DNA of 17,081 nucleotides from Calditrichaeota bacterium AABM5.125.24 (GTDB lineage Bacteria > Electryoneota > AABM5-125-24 > Hatepunaeales > Hatepunaeaceae), in assembly GCA_002127415.1 (NCBI GenBank), contig MWJR01000102.1, forward strand, positions 1-17,081. The letters are read 5' to 3'. Below the pieces are notes generated by a model, which ran no database searches, was not told where the DNA came from, and worked only from the letters and a program-made list of their open reading frames with translations. The position numbers and the translations under genes are program-made. This document shows, piece after piece, positions 13,654 to 17,081 of this stretch (positions are counted from its first letter, which is position 1; each line of letters begins with the position of its first letter).

Positions 13654-16600
13654 TTACCTTTTTACCAATATACCGTTCCTTGTAATTCTCTGCAAGAATT
13701 TTCGGGCTCGCTCGAGTGGCTCGCCCCGGTTCAGGTGGTAAATCAGCTCGACGGTATCCCCCATACGGAACTCGACCTGCTCCGGGTCGGCTGCAGCCAC
13801 CAGACGGCCGATAATACGCTGGCTCAGGTCGGGTTCAGGAGGCAGAGTCAAGTCGGCGGTGAGGCGTCTTTTAAGCACGGCAACCCTCTGGAAGCCGGCC
13901 TCACGACTTAATAGCTTTAACTTGGCTAATTCGATCAGGTTCCGCGCCGGATCAGGCGGCGTGCCGAACCGGTCGGTCAGCTCCTCGGTCAATCGGTCGA
14001 TCTCGCCGGTGGAACCGGCCCTGGCGAGTCGGAGGTAGAATTCGTAGCGCAGGTCCCCGTCATCGATGTAACCCGATGGCAGCAGGGCCGGCCCGTCGAA
14101 CTCTACCCTGACCTCTTCCTCTTCGGTCGGGGCGGCCTTGATCTCCTCGCCTTTCAGCCGGCAGACCGCCTCCTCAAGCAGCCTGGTGTAGAGCTCGAAG
14201 CCGACTGCATTGATGTATCCGGATTGTTCCGGACCTAACAGGTTTCCGGCCCCGCGTATCTCGAGGTCGCGCATAGCGACCTTAAGTCCGCTGCCGAGCT
14301 CGGTCATCTCGGCGAGAGTGGCCAGCCTGCGTCGGGCCTCTGGTGTCATACTCATCCTGGGTGGAATGAGGAAATGGGCATAGGCCTGACGGTTGCTGCG
14401 ACCGATCCGTCCCCGGAGCTGGTAGAGCTGCGCCAGGCCGAACCTGTCGGCGCGGTTCACCAGCAGGGTGTTCACATTCGGGATGTCGAGCCCCGACTCG
14501 ATGATCATAGTGGTCACCAGGACATCGTAGTGCCTCTGCAGGAAGTCCACCATCACCCTCTCAAGCTGGCGTTCGGGCATCTGACCGTGGGCGACGGCGT
14601 ATCTGAGACCGGGTGCCAGTCGTTCGAGCATCCCCTTTACCGAATGTATCGATTGAACGCGGTTATGGACGAAGAAGACCTGACCCTGCCGGTCTATCTC
14701 CCTATAGATGGCGTCCCGTATCAGCCCTTCAGACCAGTGGTGGACCTCGGTCTGGACCGGCAGCCGGTCGATGGGTGGGGTGTTAATCTGGGAGGTATCC
14801 CGGGCCCCCATCAGCGCCAGGTGTAACGTCCGGGGGATCGGGGTTGCGGTGAGGGTCAGCACGTCAACGTTGGTCTTGAGCTGCTTCAACCGCTCTTTGT
14901 GGCGCACCCCGAAGCGATGCTCCTCGTCGATAACCACCAGCCCCAGCCGTTTGAACTCCACGTCACGTGACAGCAGCCGGTGGGTTCCGATTACTATATC
15001 CACCGAACCGTCCTTAAGCCCCTTGACGATCCGTTTCTGTTCAGCAGGGGTGCGGAAGCGTGAGAGGACCTCAATCTTCACCGGGTAGGAGGCCAGTCGG
15101 TCGCGGAAGGTATCCAAGTGCTGCTGTGCTAGGATGGTGGTTGGCACCAGGACCCCGACCTGGCAGGATTCCTGAACCACCTTGAAAGCAGCGCGGACGG
15201 CAATCTCGGTCTTGCCGAAGCCGACATCCCCACACAGCAGCCGGTCCATCGGATGAGGGTCTTCGAGGTCGCGTTTGACATCGGAGGTGGTGGTGACCTG
15301 GTCTGGTGTGTCGTCGAACTCGAAGGAGGCCTCCATCTCCCGCTGCCAGTGGGTATCGGGCGGGAATTCCCTGCCGGATATGACCCTGCGCCGGGCATAG
15401 AGGTGTGTTAGTTCAGCGGTTATATCCTGTAGCGCCTTGCGGGTGCGGCGCTTGGCGCGCTCCCACTCCCTCCCGCCCAGACGGGATAGCTGTGGCCTGG
15501 CAGTGTCCGAGCCGACGTATTTCTCGACCGCCCCGAAATTCTCCACCCGCACATAGAGGATATCGTCGTCCTGATACCGGATGCGCAGGCATTCCCGGCG
15601 TTGTTCGCGAACCTTTATGGTCTGCAGTCCTTCGTAGATTCCGATGCCGTATTCGGAGTGCACCACCAGGTCCCCCCGGCGCAGGGCTGAGCGGTCAAAC
15701 TGGACCTGTCTGCGGCGGAAACGGGTGTGACGGGCTCTGAGCCTGCGCCGGGCAAACAGCTCGTGTGAGGCAAGAAGGGCGACGCCGAGGGTGGGGGAGA
15801 TAAACCCGCCCGAAACGGAGAGGGAGAGGGTGTTGACCCCCTCCAGGGCTGCGTCGGACAACAGCTCTTCAAGCCTCTCCCGCTCACCTTCAGTGTCTGA
15901 TGCCACCCACACCTCGAGGCGGCGGGTCAGATACCGCTTGAGGTATCCGGCCAGGTTCTCAAATCCGGCAGCGAACGGGTCCGGGTGCCGGGCGCCGAAA
16001 TCGACCTGTTTATCGCGCTCATTGAGCGGCCCTTTCCATATTACCTGCCGCAGCCGCTCAGCGCCGGCGGCGATTTCGTCGAGCTTGCTGGACCTCGAGG
16101 ACGGCGGAACCGCTTCCCGGGCGTGGCGGTGCCGATGCGCCTCGTCAGCCCGCTGGTAGAATCGTTCCACACGCTGTTGGATCTCATCCTGTCCGTGCCA
16201 GAACAGGGTTCCTTCCGGCAGGAGGTTCAGCAGGCTGCCGCTGCTGCTTTTGGATTCGTCACCGAGCAGGAAGGTGATTTCAGGCAGCATCTCTACGCTG
16301 CGCTGAGTGCCCGGATCGAACCGTCTCAGGCTGACGATGTCGTCGCCGTCGAACTCGATGCGAATGGGGTTCTCGTGGCCGTAGGGGAATATGTCCACCA
16401 GTCCGCCTCTGACGGCGAACTGCCCCTGGGAATCAACCAGACTTTCACGCCGGTAGTCGGCATCAGCGAGTTCTGACAGCAGTTGAGTTCGCGCGATCGG
16501 GTCGCCGGTGGTCAGGCGTCGGGTATGGCGTTCAATCCAGATCGGGTCGGGTCCTGGCAGGATGAGGGCTTCGGGCTGGGTTACCAGCGCTGTGGGTCTG

Positions 16601-16938
16601 CCTGAACCCAGCCGCAGCAGGGCTTCAACCCGCTCGTTGCGAGGGCCGGTGGCCAGGGGGGTGGTGTCAAATGAATGGATGTGGAGTGGTGGGAGGAATC
16701 CGACCCGCCCCGGGCCGAGGATACCGGTCAGGTCGTCAAGCATGGCTTCAGCCTGGCTCGGCCCCGGCATAACCACCAGAACCGGCCGGTCGGTCTCGTC
16801 GAGGAGGGAGGCAGCGATAAAGGCACCGGTCGCCCCCGCCAATCCACTGATAGTAACACTGCTCCCGACCGGCCCTGAGAGCTCCTTCAGCTTCATCATC
16901 GGTCGGGAGCCGTTCAGCCTGGCGTATATCTCCTCCAT
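13654..16938 (-). CDS. mfd: Transcription-repair coupling factor Mfd
   Basis: Mfd is a cytoplasmic DNA translocase that removes RNA polymerase stalled at DNA damage and recruits UvrA. The 1094 residues are slightly short of the E. coli protein (about 1150) and show the full layout: an N-terminal UvrB-like module (FAVRGGLVDIFPYG, SFDTTPLATGPRNERVEAL), a CarD-like polymerase-interacting domain (about 415-500, RGDLVVHSEYGIGIYEGL), Walker A GDVGFGKT at 570-577, DEEH near 671, LTATPIPRTLHLALMGARD, GQMPERQLERVM, QLRGRIGRSNRQAYAHFL (about 840) and a C-terminal TRCF domain. GTG 16941 directly precedes ATG 16938 in frame; I chose the ATG. Neither has a strong ribosome site. It heads a cluster with three isomerase genes, an arrangement with no obvious mechanistic basis. 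Confidence 0.96.
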   Translation of the reverse strand: MEEIYARLNGSRPMMKLKELSGPVGSSVTISGLAGATGAFIAASLLDETDRPVLVVMPGPSQAEAMLDDLTGILGPGRVGFLPPLHIHSFDTTPLATGPRNERVEALLRLGSGRPTALVTQPEALILPGPDPIWIERHTRRLTTGDPIARTQLLSELADADYRRESLVDSQGQFAVRGGLVDIFPYGHENPIRIEFDGDDIVSLRRFDPGTQRSVEMLPEITFLLGDESKSSSGSLLNLLPEGTLFWHGQDEIQQRVERFYQRADEAHRHRHAREAVPPSSRSSKLDEIAAGAERLRQVIWKGPLNERDKQVDFGARHPDPFAAGFENLAGYLKRYLTRRLEVWVASDTEGERERLEELLSDAALEGVNTLSLSVSGGFISPTLGVALLASHELFARRRLRARHTRFRRRQVQFDRSALRRGDLVVHSEYGIGIYEGLQTIKVREQRRECLRIRYQDDDILYVRVENFGAVEKYVGSDTARPQLSRLGGREWERAKRRTRKALQDITAELTHLYARRRVISGREFPPDTHWQREMEASFEFDDTPDQVTTTSDVKRDLEDPHPMDRLLCGDVGFGKTEIAVRAAFKVVQESCQVGVLVPTTILAQQHLDTFRDRLASYPVKIEVLSRFRTPAEQKRIVKGLKDGSVDIVIGTHRLLSRDVEFKRLGLVVIDEEHRFGVRHKERLKQLKTNVDVLTLTATPIPRTLHLALMGARDTSQINTPPIDRLPVQTEVHHWSEGLIRDAIYREIDRQGQVFFVHNRVQSIHSVKGMLERLAPGLRYAVAHGQMPERQLERVMVDFLQRHYDVLVTTMIIESGLDIPNVNTLLVNRADRFGLAQLYQLRGRIGRSNRQAYAHFLIPPRMSMTPEARRRLATLAEMTELGSGLKVAMRDLEIRGAGNLLGPEQSGYINAVGFELYTRLLEEAVCRLKGEEIKAAPTEEEEVRVEFDGPALLPSGYIDDGDLRYEFYLRLARAGSTGEIDRLTEELTDRFGTPPDPARNLIELAKLKLLSREAGFQRVAVLKRRLTADLTLPPEPDLSQRIIGRLVAAADPEQVEFRMGDTVELIYHLNRGEPLERARKFLQRITRNGILVKR

Positions 16939-17081
16939 CACTTTCGTCTATTCAGCATATATCGGCAGGAATCCGGCTGGACCTGAACGTTGACACAAAG
17001 ATATGAGAGTGTTAACCAAGTAATGATTTTCTTGTTGTAGTCGGGGCTGTCCCCAAGCCCGACAGTCGTGGTTAGGGACAA
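16939..17081. other. Upstream region of mfd, ending in a partial palindromic repeat
   Basis: This stretch should hold the promoter of the mfd cluster, but I see no convincing -35/-10 pair on the minus strand. From 17035 to the edge it carries a family A-like half-element: GTCGGGGCTG (17040-17049) and CAAGCCCGAC (17054-17063 with a one-base slip), the same stem wording as 379-401 with one extra G. The window ends inside or just after it. Confidence 0.6.

Noticed and set aside
13654..16938. Mfd replaced by a novel helicase system
   Set aside because: All Mfd domains and motifs are in the expected order with normal length; nothing suggests a new function.

Overview
The window carries ordinary chromosomal housekeeping and envelope genes of a diderm (Gram-negative-type) bacterium of moderately high GC. 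Evidence for a diderm is the number of exported factors: two lipoprotein parvulins, a SurA-like periplasmic chaperone, exported M16 peptidases and a lipoprotein of the LPP20 type. The set mfd followed by several SurA/PrsA-like isomerases, plus gaps full of short palindromic repeats, resembles uncultured FCB-group or candidate-phylum genomes. That placement is an inference from gene content; no rRNA or other marker is present to fix the taxon.

Layout. Positions 1-180 hold the end of a membrane protein cut by the left edge. A 361-bp gap with two palindromic repeat elements follows. Then, all on the + strand: gpmI (542-2074), a repeat-rich gap ending in a terminator-like hairpin, an M16 peptidase pair (2315-4048 and 4051-5472), a UbiA-family prenyltransferase (5497-6444), an exported LPP20-like protein (6585-7979), a gap filled with at least three repeat families, and a second LPP20-like lipoprotein (8279-8872). 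The right half is a - strand cluster read from mfd (16938-13654) through a three-domain parvulin lipoprotein, a smaller divergent parvulin-like lipoprotein and a SurA-like protein ending at 8875. The two gene sets converge with only 2 bp between stop codons.

How the genes relate. The M16 genes look like the two halves of a heterodimeric peptidase: the first keeps the zinc motif and has lost the Arg/Tyr pair, the second has the reverse pattern. The three isomerase genes together encode about six parvulin-like domains and probably serve outer-membrane or secreted-protein folding; their link to mfd is positional. gpmI is a glycolytic enzyme with no functional link to its neighbours that I can see.

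What stands out is the repeat content. At least six families of short palindromic or tandem repeats occupy most gaps, and three genes appear to have taken repeat sequence into their reading frames: a double hairpin inside the SurA-like gene, a heptanucleotide array at the N-terminus of the UbiA gene, and a palindrome in the signal-peptide n-region of the 308-residue lipoprotein. I found no CRISPR array, transposase, phage gene, tRNA or rRNA, and no obvious new multi-gene system. The repeat-in-gene events are the most unusual signal.
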